Assembly: GCA_965369635.1 (NCBI GenBank)
Contig: CBDURC010000031.1
Location: 1 to 17,269 of the forward strand
Source: UBA3071 sp965369635
Lineage (GTDB): Bacteria > Chloroflexota > Anaerolineae > UBA3071
Direction: 5' to 3'
Length of the DNA stretch: 17,269 nucleotides
The first letter of the stretch is position 1, and every line of letters starts with the position of its first letter. The notes under the pieces were generated by a model. The model was not told the DNA's origin and did no database searches. It was given only the letters and a program-made list of their open reading frames with translations. This document shows, piece by piece, positions 5,996-12,349 of the stretch. Made by a program: the position numbers and the translations under genes.

Positions 5996-6567
5996 AGATC
6001 GTCGTCACATCTAATGGCAGGGACTTGGACGCGCCAGCCAGCCCGATGTTCGGGCGCTGTCCCGTCTACGTGTTCGTGGACACTGACACCATGCAATTCG
6101 AGGCCGTGGACAATCCGGCAATGTCCGCCGCTGGCGGCGCTGGCATCCAGGCCGCTCAGTTCGTCGTCAAGCAAGGAGCTCAGGCCGCGTTGACGGGCAA
6201 CATGGGCCCCAACGCCTACAACGTCTTACGGGCCGCCAACGTGCCTGTGTACCTCATCGGCGGCGGAACGGTGCGGGAGGGAGTCGAAGCGTACAAGACG
6301 GGGCGATTGCCATCTGCCGCCGACGCCAGCGTCCAGGCTCACGCCGGTATGGGCATGGGCCGCGGCAGAGGTATGGGGCGCGGTATGGGGCGCGGCATGG
6401 GTTTGGGAATGGCACCCCCAACGCCGCCTCCGCCGTCAGCAGCACTCGCTGCACCGCCCGCTTCTCGTGAGGAGGAAGTGGCCACCTTGGGTCAGATGGC
6501 CGGCGACTTGCGCAAGCAACTGGCCGAGGTGATGGATCGACTCGATAAACTGGAAAAGGGAGGATGA
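5992..6567 (+). CDS. NifX/NifB-C-type metal-cofactor protein with Met/Gly/Arg linker and coiled coil
   Basis: 191 residues. Residues 1-105 are the dinitrogenase iron-molybdenum cofactor (NifX/NifY/NifB-C) fold: MKIVVTSNGRDLDAPASPMF, GRCPVYVFVD (Cys23), VDNPA, ALTGNMGPNAYNVL, IGGGTVREGVEAY. This fold binds Fe-Mo or Mo-Cu type clusters or their precursors. Residues 118-140 are a low-complexity run (GMGRGRGMGRGMGRGMGLGM), then a Pro/Ala stretch, then a coiled coil at 158-189 (LGQMAGDLRKQLAEVMDRLD). The second half resembles the second half of the DUF5320 protein upstream, as if the two families had been fused. It begins a tight gene series; the next gene starts three bases after its stop. No nitrogenase genes are visible, so another cofactor is likely. 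Confidence 0.9.
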   Translation: MKIVVTSNGRDLDAPASPMFGRCPVYVFVDTDTMQFEAVDNPAMSAAGGAGIQAAQFVVKQGAQAALTGNMGPNAYNVLRAANVPVYLIGGGTVREGVEAYKTGRLPSAADASVQAHAGMGMGRGRGMGRGMGRGMGLGMAPPTPPPPSAALAAPPASREEEVATLGQMAGDLRKQLAEVMDRLDKLEKGG

Positions 6568-6570
6568 ACC

Positions 6571-7065
6571 ATGCGCATTGCTGTTTCTGCAGACAACAAC
6601 AACGGTCTGGATAGCGTAGTTTCCCCGCACTTCGGGCGCTGCCCGCATTACATCCTGGTGGACGTGGAAGGCCAGGAGGTCAAGGGCATCAACTGTGTAG
6701 ACAATCCCTACCACGGCCAGCACTCGCCGGGACAGGTGCCGGGCTTTATTCACAGCCATGGCACGGACGTGATGCTCACTGGCGGCATGGGGGGGCGGGC
6801 TATTGGCTTCTTCCAGCAATACGGCATTGAGACCGTGACCGGCGCATCGGGCACGGTGCGTCACGCGTTGCAACGGTACCTGGGCGGGGCGCTGCGCGGC
6901 GCTGCGCCGTGCAGCGAGAGCATTGAGCACGGCCATGACGAGGGCCCTGCTGCGAGCGGGTACGAGGAGGATGAGGTGGGCCGGCTGCGCGAGGAAGCGG
7001 AGATGTTGCAGCAGCAGTTGGCGGAGGTGATGACCCGTCTGAATCGGCTGGGAGACACACGATAA
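6571..7065 (+). CDS. Second NifX/NifB-C-type protein with coiled-coil tail
   Basis: 164 residues, ATG at 6571 behind GGGAGG (6558-6563), which overlaps the end of the previous gene. Residues 1-110: MRIAVSADNNNGLDSVVSPH, FGRCPHYILVD (Cys24), NCVDNPYHG (Cys42), MLTGGMGGRAIGFF, VTGASGTVRHALQRY. This is the same fold as the preceding protein but a diverged paralogue, with extra Cys and His (HGQHS; EHGHDE near 119-123). Residues 132-164 form a coiled coil (EVGRLREEAEMLQQQLAEVM) very like the tail of the upstream protein. A heterodimer or shared docking site is inferred. The role is probably holding or shuttling a metal cluster; the metal is unknown. Confidence 0.9.
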   Translation: MRIAVSADNNNGLDSVVSPHFGRCPHYILVDVEGQEVKGINCVDNPYHGQHSPGQVPGFIHSHGTDVMLTGGMGGRAIGFFQQYGIETVTGASGTVRHALQRYLGGALRGAAPCSESIEHGHDEGPAASGYEEDEVGRLREEAEMLQQQLAEVMTRLNRLGDTR

Positions 7066-7068
7066 CCA

Positions 7069-7611
7069 ATGAGCAGGCCGCAGGTATCCGACTTCGACCG
7101 CATGGTGGAGGAACTGCAAAGGCTGGTCATTGAAGACGCACGTGAGCACTACTCGCCCCAGGTCATCGAGGAGTGGTATCATCCTCAGAACATAGGACGC
7201 ATGAGCGAGCCGGATGCATCCGCCGCCGTGCGTGGCTGGTGCGGCGACACCATGGAAATCTACGTGAAGGTGGACAATGGCATGATCGCCGAGGTTACCT
7301 TCATTACCGATGGCTGCGGCCCTACTGTGGCCTGCGGGAGCATGCTGACCAGCATGGCGCGGGGCTTGCCGTTGGATAAGGCACAGCAGATTTCCCCGGA
7401 TGACCTCTTGGAGGCGCTGGGTGGCCTTCCCGAAGAGAGCGTTCACTGCGCCCAACTGGCGACCAGCACGCTGCACGAAGCGATTGTTGGTTATCGAAAC
7501 GAGGGTGGGAGGGAACACACCGAGGCAAGAGGGACGTCTCTTGTTGAGGTGGACACACAGGAGAGGGTGGCCCTGCAGGCAGGCGATCTCCTGCAGCAAG
7601 GCTACCATTGA
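7069..7611 (+). CDS. IscU/NifU-N-type Fe-S scaffold protein (ends at a TGA that is probably recoded)
   Basis: 180 residues if the TGA at 7609-7611 stops translation. Residues about 10-145 match the IscU/NifU N-terminal scaffold: IEEWYHPQNIGRM, GWCGDTMEIYVKV (Cys58, Asp60), TDGCGPTVACGSM (Cys83), VHCAQLATSTLHEAI (Cys127). All three cluster-ligand cysteines and the Asp are present, so it should assemble [2Fe-2S]/[4Fe-4S] clusters on a cytoplasmic scaffold. It starts three bases after the NifX-like gene with only a weak site (GGGAGA at 7050-7055), so translation is probably coupled. Residues 146-180 do not belong to the scaffold; they match the N-terminus of the C_GCAxxG redox family, which continues in the same frame after the TGA. 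The gene is therefore likely to be the first half of a selenocysteine-containing fusion (7069-7995, 308 residues). Confidence 0.85.
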   Translation: MSRPQVSDFDRMVEELQRLVIEDAREHYSPQVIEEWYHPQNIGRMSEPDASAAVRGWCGDTMEIYVKVDNGMIAEVTFITDGCGPTVACGSMLTSMARGLPLDKAQQISPDDLLEALGGLPEESVHCAQLATSTLHEAIVGYRNEGGREHTEARGTSLVEVDTQERVALQAGDLLQQGYH

Positions 7612-7995
7612 GCCGAGGCGATGATGCTCGCCGTGGGTGAGCACGTCCTGGGTGAGATGGCGCGTCGCTACGTTAGACTGGCAACCGGGCTGGGTGGAGG
7701 TGTGGGAGGCACCCGGCAGGATATATGCGGGGCCTTGAGCGGCGGCGTGATGGTCATCGGCGGGCTGTGCGGCCGTAATAGTGCAGAAGATGACGATCAG
7801 CCAGCCTACGATCTCACCACTCGCTACAGGGAGCGATTCCTGGCCGAACTGGGAAGCACCCAGTGTGATGTGCTGTATGAGCAGGCGCAGGCGCCCGGTG
7901 GGCCTGGCTCTTGCTCATTCCTGGTCGAACGAGCGGCGCGGATTCTCTTGGAACTCCTGGCAACGATGGATCAAGCGCAAAGTGCGACTGTGTAA
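7549..7995 (+). CDS. C_GCAxxG_C_C-family redox domain with probable selenocysteine (TGA 7609-7611)
   Basis: A family of about 120-150 residues named for conserved cysteines and thought to be redox active. In this frame the domain reads ERVALQAGDLLQQGYH, then TGA, then AEAMMLAVGEHVLGEMARRY, RLATGLGGGVG, ICGALSGGVMVIGGLCG, LGSTQCDVLYEQ, GSCSFLVERAARILLELL. Relatives have GYNCAEA, so the TGA replaces the first invariant cysteine and is probably selenocysteine. Two readings are possible: read-through of the scaffold gene (one 308-residue fusion) or an internal GTG start at 7549 (148 residues, only a weak ribosome-binding site). A conventional start at ATG 7621, behind GAGG, would yield 124 residues and lose the active residue. 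The other four cysteines are intact. The protein may supply electrons for cluster assembly on the scaffold (inference). Confidence 0.75.
7609..7643 (+). promoter_or_regulatory. Candidate bacterial SECIS element after in-frame TGA
   Basis: TGA at 7609-7611. TGCTCGCC (7625-7632) pairs with GGTGAGCA (7636-7643): seven Watson-Crick pairs plus one G-T, closed by the loop GTG (7633-7635). The loop starts 21 nt after the TGA and has G first, within the geometry described for bacterial SECIS elements (apical loop roughly 16-37 nt downstream, G near the loop start). The stem lies inside the coding sequence, as in bacteria. Confidence 0.6.
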
Positions 7996-8024
7996 GCACG
8001 CATGGGGGTAGAAGCCGCACGTGG

Positions 8025-8065
8025 AGCAGCCTTTCCAGGCTGCTTGGCAGGCTCGAAAGCCTGCC
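8025..8065. repeat. Pair of adjacent perfect hairpins, REP-like
   Basis: AGCAGCCT-TTCC-AGGCTGCT (8025-8044) is followed directly by GGCAGGCT-CGAA-AGCCTGCC (8046-8065). Each has eight perfect pairs and a four-base loop (8046 arm read from 8046). No T-run. They lie between the redox gene and the zinc-ribbon gene in an otherwise compact operon. Confidence 0.65.
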
Positions 8066-8125
8066 CCACATGTCACTTCTGCCGTAGTGCGTAAGCACGT
8101 AAACAAACGAAAGGAGACAAACAAC

Positions 8126-8338
8126 ATGGGTCGAGGACAAGGGGGTGGCGGTGGACGCGGCGGCGGTGCGGGCCGTGGCTCCGGCCGCGGGCCAGGCCGC
8201 ATGGGAGGTTCCAAAGCTGCTGGGCTGGGCGGCAAGTGCGTCTGCCCGAACTGCGGCCACAGGGCAGTTCACCAGGCTGGTCAGCCCTGCTATCGGATGG
8301 CCTGTCCCAAGTGCGGCAGCAAGATGGCCCGTGAGTAG
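8126..8338 (+). CDS. Small Gly/Arg-rich zinc-ribbon protein
   Basis: 70 residues, ATG at 8126 behind AAAGGAGA (8110-8117). Residues 1-36 are Gly/Arg low complexity (MGRGQGGGGGRGGGAGRGSG onward). Residues 37-70 hold a compact metal site: CVCPNCGHRAVHQAGQPC, then CPKCGSKM. The two CPxCG knuckles form a rubredoxin/zinc-ribbon fold, with an extra Cys and two His between them. It may bind zinc or a single iron. Short proteins of this style accompany NifX-like and MinD/ferredoxin genes in anaerobes, but their function is unknown to me. The Gly/Arg-rich head echoes the DUF5320 proteins upstream. It ends 15 bases before the MinD-type gene. Confidence 0.85.
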   Translation: MGRGQGGGGGRGGGAGRGSGRGPGRMGGSKAAGLGGKCVCPNCGHRAVHQAGQPCYRMACPKCGSKMARE

Positions 8339-8353
8339 CAGGCGAAGCGCAGC

Positions 8354-9331
8354 ATGATCATCACTGTCGCCAGCGGCAAGGGGGGCACAGGCAAGACGAC
8401 CGTGGCCATCAACCTGGCGCTGGCCATGGCACCCGATCACGGGGCAACAAAGGACAATCTTTCACCGTCCAGCCATCCCGTGTTCCTGGATTGCGATGTG
8501 GAGGAGCCCAACGCTGCGCTGTTCCTCAAGCCAATCATCACGCAGCAGGATGAGGTTGGTATCCCCATCCCAGAGGTGGACTTCGATAAGTGTACCGCCT
8601 GCGGACGCTGCGCCGAGGTGTGCGCCTACCATGCCATCGCCGTCATCGGGCAGAACGTGTTGATCTTTCCGGCACTCTGCCACGGCTGCGGCAGTTGCAC
8701 GCTGAACTGCCCGGAGGGAGCCATCCACGAAGTACTCCACGTGACCGGCGTCATCGAGCAGGGATGGGCCGATCATCAGCGGATTGAGCGGAGGGAGGAT
8801 GAGCCTAGACTTCCGGCTCAGCCTGATCAGCTCAATCGGCCGACAACTGGGGGCATCGCTTTCGGACATGGCATCCTGAACGTGGGTGAGCCTATGGCCG
8901 TGCCCATCATCCGCCAATTGAAGCAGCGGGCCATCCCCAAGGATACCGCCGACCGGGTGGTGATCCTCGATGCTTCGCCGGGCACCGCCTGCCCCGTGGT
9001 GGAAACGATGCGCGGAGCCGATTTCGTGCTCCTGGTCACCGAGCCGACTCCCTTCGGCTTGCACGACCTGCGGTTGACAGTGGAGGTGGCCCGCGACGAA
9101 CTGGGGCTGCCAGTGGGAGTGGTCATCAACCGCGACGGCATCGGTGACAGCGGCGTAGAAGTCTACTGCGCGGCCGAGAACGTCCCTATCCTGATGCGCA
9201 TCCCCTTCGACCGCCGCATCGCCGAAGCGTACTCCGAAGGGGTGCCGCTGCTGGAGGTATTGCCGGAGTACAGGGAGAGCTTCCTGTCACTGTACGAGCG
9301 GATCGTGGCCTCTGTTGCCGAGAGGGGTTAG
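8354..9331 (+). CDS. MinD-type P-loop ATPase with inserted 2x[4Fe-4S] ferredoxin domain (first copy)
   Basis: 325 residues. Deviant Walker A: SGKGGTGKT (7-15); FLDCDVEEPN (44-53) and DASPGTACPV carry the switch regions. A bacterial ferredoxin is inserted at about 75-125: Cys80, 83, 86, 90 and Cys109, 112, 115, 119, each set followed by the usual Pro or small residue pattern (CPEGAI). Such ATPases accompany ORP and nitrogenase-like cofactor systems and are thought to use ATP to drive electron or cluster transfer. The start lacks a good ribosome-binding site, so coupling to the upstream gene is likely. Residues about 142-165 (RIERREDEPRLPAQPDQLNR) are an odd, charged, non-conserved stretch coded by a palindrome-rich insertion that keeps the frame. 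Confidence 0.93.
   Translation: MIITVASGKGGTGKTTVAINLALAMAPDHGATKDNLSPSSHPVFLDCDVEEPNAALFLKPIITQQDEVGIPIPEVDFDKCTACGRCAEVCAYHAIAVIGQNVLIFPALCHGCGSCTLNCPEGAIHEVLHVTGVIEQGWADHQRIERREDEPRLPAQPDQLNRPTTGGIAFGHGILNVGEPMAVPIIRQLKQRAIPKDTADRVVILDASPGTACPVVETMRGADFVLLVTEPTPFGLHDLRLTVEVARDELGLPVGVVINRDGIGDSGVEVYCAAENVPILMRIPFDRRIAEAYSEGVPLLEVLPEYRESFLSLYERIVASVAERG
8782..8837. repeat. Palindromic insertion inside the MinD-type gene
   Basis: GATTGAGC (8782-8789) pairs with GCTCAATC (8830-8837); inside, TGAGCC (8800-8805) pairs with GGCTCA (8815-8820). The stretch codes a charged segment absent from the family pattern, which normally goes straight from GVIE-G to the G-LNVGE motif. Confidence 0.5.
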
Positions 9332-9400
9332 CATCAATACAGTTCAGTTAGGAGGGAGTTGAGAGATTCCGACTCGTGATTTCGGGGGAGGCAGGGCACC

Positions 9401-10339
9401 TTGCTGAAGCGTGGCAAGTCATTCGCACTGGTTGGGCTGTTGATCCTTGGGGGTGCGTGGTCGATCCTGGGCTGCACGGGGCGACCGGTTCCGGCCGCGT
9501 CTCCTGCTCCGGCCCTGCCAACGGACACGCCAGCAGTGGTGGTGGTGCGAGCCACGGCCACGCCAACGTCCACCCCGCTCCCGACGGCCACGCCGACCCC
9601 TGCACCGAGCGACACGCCGACGACTACGCCCGTGCCGCCGCCTACGGTCACGCCGACGGCCACGGCTACAGCATCGCCGACACCGTCGCCCATACCGCGG
9701 ACATGCCTCGTTGTTGCCGATGTTCTCAACCTGCGCGCAGGGCCTGGTGGCGCCTACGAGGTGACGGGTCGCCTGACACAGGGTGATGTGTTGCTGCCCG
9801 AGGGCCGCAACGACGCTGGCGCCTGGCTGTGGGTGTGCAACGCTGCGGGCCAACACGGCTGGGTGGCTGCCCGGTTGATGCAGTGCGGCTTCGATGTCGA
9901 GCCGTTGGCCATTCTGACCCCGCCGCCTCGGCCTACGCCGACGGCGACGCGGCTGCTCCCCACAGCAACGGTCGTTCCCACTCCGACCGCGAGCGTGGTG
10001 ACGTACCGATACCTGCCTGCGGGGCCGGCACGACCTGATAGGTCGCGCCCTTGTCCCGGCTGCCCATTGGCGCACGTTTACATCACCGGCCAGGTGCGCG
10101 ACGCAGGCGGCAACCCGTTGGTTGGCGTCAGGCTGGTGTGCTATAATGATTGGCATCGCTATCCCGTGGTGGCGTCCAAAGGGGACGGCTGGTACGACTT
10201 TCCTATCATCCAGGCCACGACCATCTGGTATGTCGCGGTGCTCGACGAGGCCGATCAGCCCCTCAGTCCAGTGGAAGCGGTGAACTTCGATTTGAGCGTC
10301 GCCTGTTGGTATCACCTGGACTGGCAGCGCACGCCCTGA
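9401..10339 (+). CDS. Secreted SH3b lipoprotein with Thr/Pro linkers
   Basis: 312 residues from TTG at 9401, preceded by GGGGGAGG at about nine bases; no better start exists before the signal sequence. MLKRGKSFALVGLLILGGAW followed by SILGC gives a lipoprotein signal with lipid-modified Cys25. Residues 40-100 are a Thr/Pro-rich extracellular spacer (TPTSTPLPTATPTPAP). Residues 101-162 are an SH3b domain (VVADVLNLRAGPGGAYEVTG, then GQHGWVAARL). A second Thr/Pro linker follows, then at 224-309 a CnaB/carboxypeptidase-regulatory-like beta domain (VYITGQVRDAGGNPLVGVRL, GDGWYDFP). It is probably anchored on the outer face of the membrane. No direct link to the metal genes is seen. A Gly/Val-rich frame on the other strand is its shadow. 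Confidence 0.88.
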   Translation: MLKRGKSFALVGLLILGGAWSILGCTGRPVPAASPAPALPTDTPAVVVVRATATPTSTPLPTATPTPAPSDTPTTTPVPPPTVTPTATATASPTPSPIPRTCLVVADVLNLRAGPGGAYEVTGRLTQGDVLLPEGRNDAGAWLWVCNAAGQHGWVAARLMQCGFDVEPLAILTPPPRPTPTATRLLPTATVVPTPTASVVTYRYLPAGPARPDRSRPCPGCPLAHVYITGQVRDAGGNPLVGVRLVCYNDWHRYPVVASKGDGWYDFPIIQATTIWYVAVLDEADQPLSPVEAVNFDLSVACWYHLDWQRTP

Positions 10340-10474
10340 TAATTTGTGCGGTTGTATCGGCAGATCAGGCAAAAAGTCAAGAGAAGCATAGTACGACTCA
10401 GGTGGGCCAGCCTCGCGACCCTCGTTGGCGAGACCGAGTGTTGTCCCCACAACTATTGTATCAAGGAGGAACAG

Positions 10475-10573
10475 ATGGGAGGCAGTGCAAAGAAGTGGCG
10501 CAAGAAGAAGATGTCCAAGCACAAGCATCGCAAGAGACTGAAGAAGACCCGCTGGCAACGGCGGCAGAAGTAG
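10475..10573 (+). CDS. AURKAIP1/COX24-domain mini protein (32 residues)
   Basis: ATG at 10475 is preceded by AAGGAGGA (10464-10471). An in-frame ATG at 10346 would add 43 unrelated residues and lacks a site. The sequence MGGSAKKWRKKKMSKHKHRK continues RLKKTRWQRRQK. The KKMSKHKHRKRLKKTRWQRR block is the conserved core of the COX24/mS38 family. In bacteria such proteins are tiny, very basic and associated with the ribosome, by analogy with mitochondrial mS38. More than half of the residues are Lys, Arg or His. The 135 bases before it carry no other gene. I found no clear promoter. Confidence 0.9.
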   Translation: MGGSAKKWRKKKMSKHKHRKRLKKTRWQRRQK

Positions 10574-10604
10574 TTGTTCATTCTGAGACGCTAAACAGGA
10601 AAAG

Positions 10605-11780
10605 ATGATGGCTGAGCGCGCAGCATGGCTTTCTATCGCTGTTAACGTGGTGCTGACGCTCCTCAACCTGGCTATCGCCGCCGCCTCGGGCAGCCTGGCG
10701 GTCGCCGCGGAGATGGTTCACAACCTGGTGGACCTGGTGGCCGCGGTGGCTGTCCTGGTAGGGGTGAAGGTGTCGGAGCGCAAGAGCCGCGCCTTCCCCT
10801 ACGGGCTGTACAAGGTAGAGAACGTCGTCACCGTGGTGATCGCCGTGCTGATCTTCGTCACCGGCTACGAGATTGCCAAGCAAGCCGTGCTGACCACCGA
10901 GCACCAGGCGACGGTGACGCCGCTGATGCTGGGAGGAGTAGCCCTCTCGGCCATCATCCCGCTGCTGTTCAGCGTCTACGAGATGCGGGTGGGCCGGGCG
11001 GTCAACTCCCCCAGCCTGATCGCCGACGCACAGGAGTACCGGGTGCACGTCTTCTCCTCCGGTGTGGTCTTCGCCGCGATGGTGGGGCAGATGATCGGCT
11101 GGCCGCTGGACCGCGCGGCGGCGCTGGTGATCGTGTTGCTCGTCGCCAAGACCGGCTGGCAGCTCTTGCAGGATGGCATGCGGGTGCTGCTCGACGCCTC
11201 GCTGGATGCCGACACGCTGGCCCAGGTGCGCACGATCATCGAGGCCGAACCCAGCGTGGCGGCCCTGAAATCTCTTACCGGCCGCAATGCCGGCCGCTAC
11301 CGCTTCCTGGAAGCGGATGTGACGCTGCGGGTGCATGACCTGGACAAGGCCCACGCCATCACCGAGCGGGTGGAGCAAGCGGTGAGAGCACAGGTGCCGC
11401 ATGTGGAGCGGGTGCTGATCCATGCCGAGCCGCTGGCCCGCACGCATCTGCGCTACGCCATTCCCCTGGATGATCTGGGCGGGGCCATCAGCCAGCATTT
11501 CGGCGAAGCACCGTACTTCGCCCTGGTCACGCTACGCGCCGCCGACGGGGTGGTGCAGCGACAGGAGATACTCGCCAACCCGCATACCGATGTGCCCAAA
11601 GCCAAGGGCATTCGGGTGGCCGAATGGCTGATGGAACGCAAGGTGGATGTCGTGCTGCTCAAGGAGACTCTGCAGGGCAAGGGACCTGAATACGTCTTCA
11701 GCGATGCCGGCGTGGAAGCGCTGGTCACGCCGGCCACTACCTTGGCCGAAGCCGTGGCCGCCCTGTCAGAGAAAGGGTGA
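10605..11780 (+). CDS. Cation diffusion facilitator fused to a NifX-like domain
   Basis: 391 residues. Residues 1-200 are a CDF metal/proton antiporter with six predicted membrane helices. The transport site in the second helix is HNLVD (His39, Asp43) and in the fifth ADAQEYRVH (Glu144, His148); the common zinc type has DxxxD and HxxxD there, so metal choice may differ (iron or another metal possible). Residues 203-275 are the cytoplasmic ferredoxin-like CDF domain. Residues 283-391 are a NifX/NifB-C-like fold (YAIPLDDLGGAISQHFGEAP, FALVTL, ILANPH, KVDVVLL, FSDAGVEALV). The fusion ties metal export or sensing directly to a cofactor-binding module. It starts after AGGAAAAG; ATG at 10605 or 10608 is possible. 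The stop overlaps the next start (TGATG). Confidence 0.92.
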   Translation: MMAERAAWLSIAVNVVLTLLNLAIAAASGSLAVAAEMVHNLVDLVAAVAVLVGVKVSERKSRAFPYGLYKVENVVTVVIAVLIFVTGYEIAKQAVLTTEHQATVTPLMLGGVALSAIIPLLFSVYEMRVGRAVNSPSLIADAQEYRVHVFSSGVVFAAMVGQMIGWPLDRAAALVIVLLVAKTGWQLLQDGMRVLLDASLDADTLAQVRTIIEAEPSVAALKSLTGRNAGRYRFLEADVTLRVHDLDKAHAITERVEQAVRAQVPHVERVLIHAEPLARTHLRYAIPLDDLGGAISQHFGEAPYFALVTLRAADGVVQRQEILANPHTDVPKAKGIRVAEWLMERKVDVVLLKETLQGKGPEYVFSDAGVEALVTPATTLAEAVAALSEKG

Positions 11781-12349
11781 TGCCCACTTTCCTCGACCAT
11801 TTCCGCATCATCGCCCCTCACTACGATCGCATCTTCACTTTCCTGAAAGCTGATCGCCTGAAGGAGATCTTACAACTGTCCCAGGACGGCTGGCTCTTGG
11901 ACGCGGGCGGAGGGACAGGACGGGTCGCGCAGATGCTGCGGGAAAAGGCGAGCCGGGTGGTGGTCATGGACGAATCGGAGGGGATGCTGCGCCAGGCGCG
12001 GGACAAGGGGCTGATCGCCGTGCGGGGCGAAGTGGAGGCGCTGCCTTTCCGCAGCGATGCTTTGCCCCACATCCTGATGGTGGACGCGTTTCACCACTTG
12101 CGGGATCAGGCAGCGTCGGTGGCCGAACTCCTGCGGGCTCTGGCTCCTGAGGGACGTCTGGTGCTGGAGGAGCCTGACATCGGACGCCCGATCATCAAAT
12201 TGATCGCCCTGGGAGAGAAGCTGCTCCTGATGCGCAGCCGCTTCCGGACACCTGAAGCCGTCCAGCGGATGTTCGAGGCTGCCGGAGGCCGGGTGCGCTT
12301 GCAGCGGGAGGAGGCCAACTTCTGGGTAGTGGTGGAGAAGTCGGGATGA
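11780..12349 (+). CDS. Class I SAM-dependent methyltransferase
   Basis: 189 residues. ATG at 11780 is used because it shares a base with the CDF stop codon (TGATG coupling); a GTG one codon earlier is possible. Motif I is LLDAGGGTGRVAQML (39-53), the acidic post-I residue lies in VVVMDESEGML (60-69), motif II region LPHILMVDAFHHLRD, motif III APEGRLVLEEPD. This is a UbiE/Methyltransf_11-like enzyme of minimal length. The substrate is unknown. Its tight coupling to a metal transporter invites a link with metalloid or thiol methylation, but no such signature residue is seen. The next gene overlaps it by four bases (ATGA). Confidence 0.9.
   Translation: MPTFLDHFRIIAPHYDRIFTFLKADRLKEILQLSQDGWLLDAGGGTGRVAQMLREKASRVVVMDESEGMLRQARDKGLIAVRGEVEALPFRSDALPHILMVDAFHHLRDQAASVAELLRALAPEGRLVLEEPDIGRPIIKLIALGEKLLLMRSRFRTPEAVQRMFEAAGGRVRLQREEANFWVVVEKSG

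Noticed and set aside
5992..7065. Nitrogenase FeMo-cofactor synthesis as the function of the NifX-like pair
   Set aside because: No nifHDK, nifEN or nifB radical-SAM gene is visible. The fold is widespread in non-diazotrophs, so only the fold, not the pathway, is claimed.
7609..7611. Simple nonsense mutation or ordinary stop codon as the whole explanation
   Set aside because: Not fully excluded, but the exact match to the conserved cysteine position, the continuing intact domain and the hairpin make recoding the better reading.
6436..7644. A 402-codon open frame on the minus strand
   Set aside because: It is antisense to two NifX-like genes and the scaffold gene, has no recognisable motif and is explained by GC-rich codon use.
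9334..10666. Gly/Val-rich and Arg-rich minus-strand frames
   Set aside because: They mirror the Thr/Pro linkers of the lipoprotein on the plus strand.
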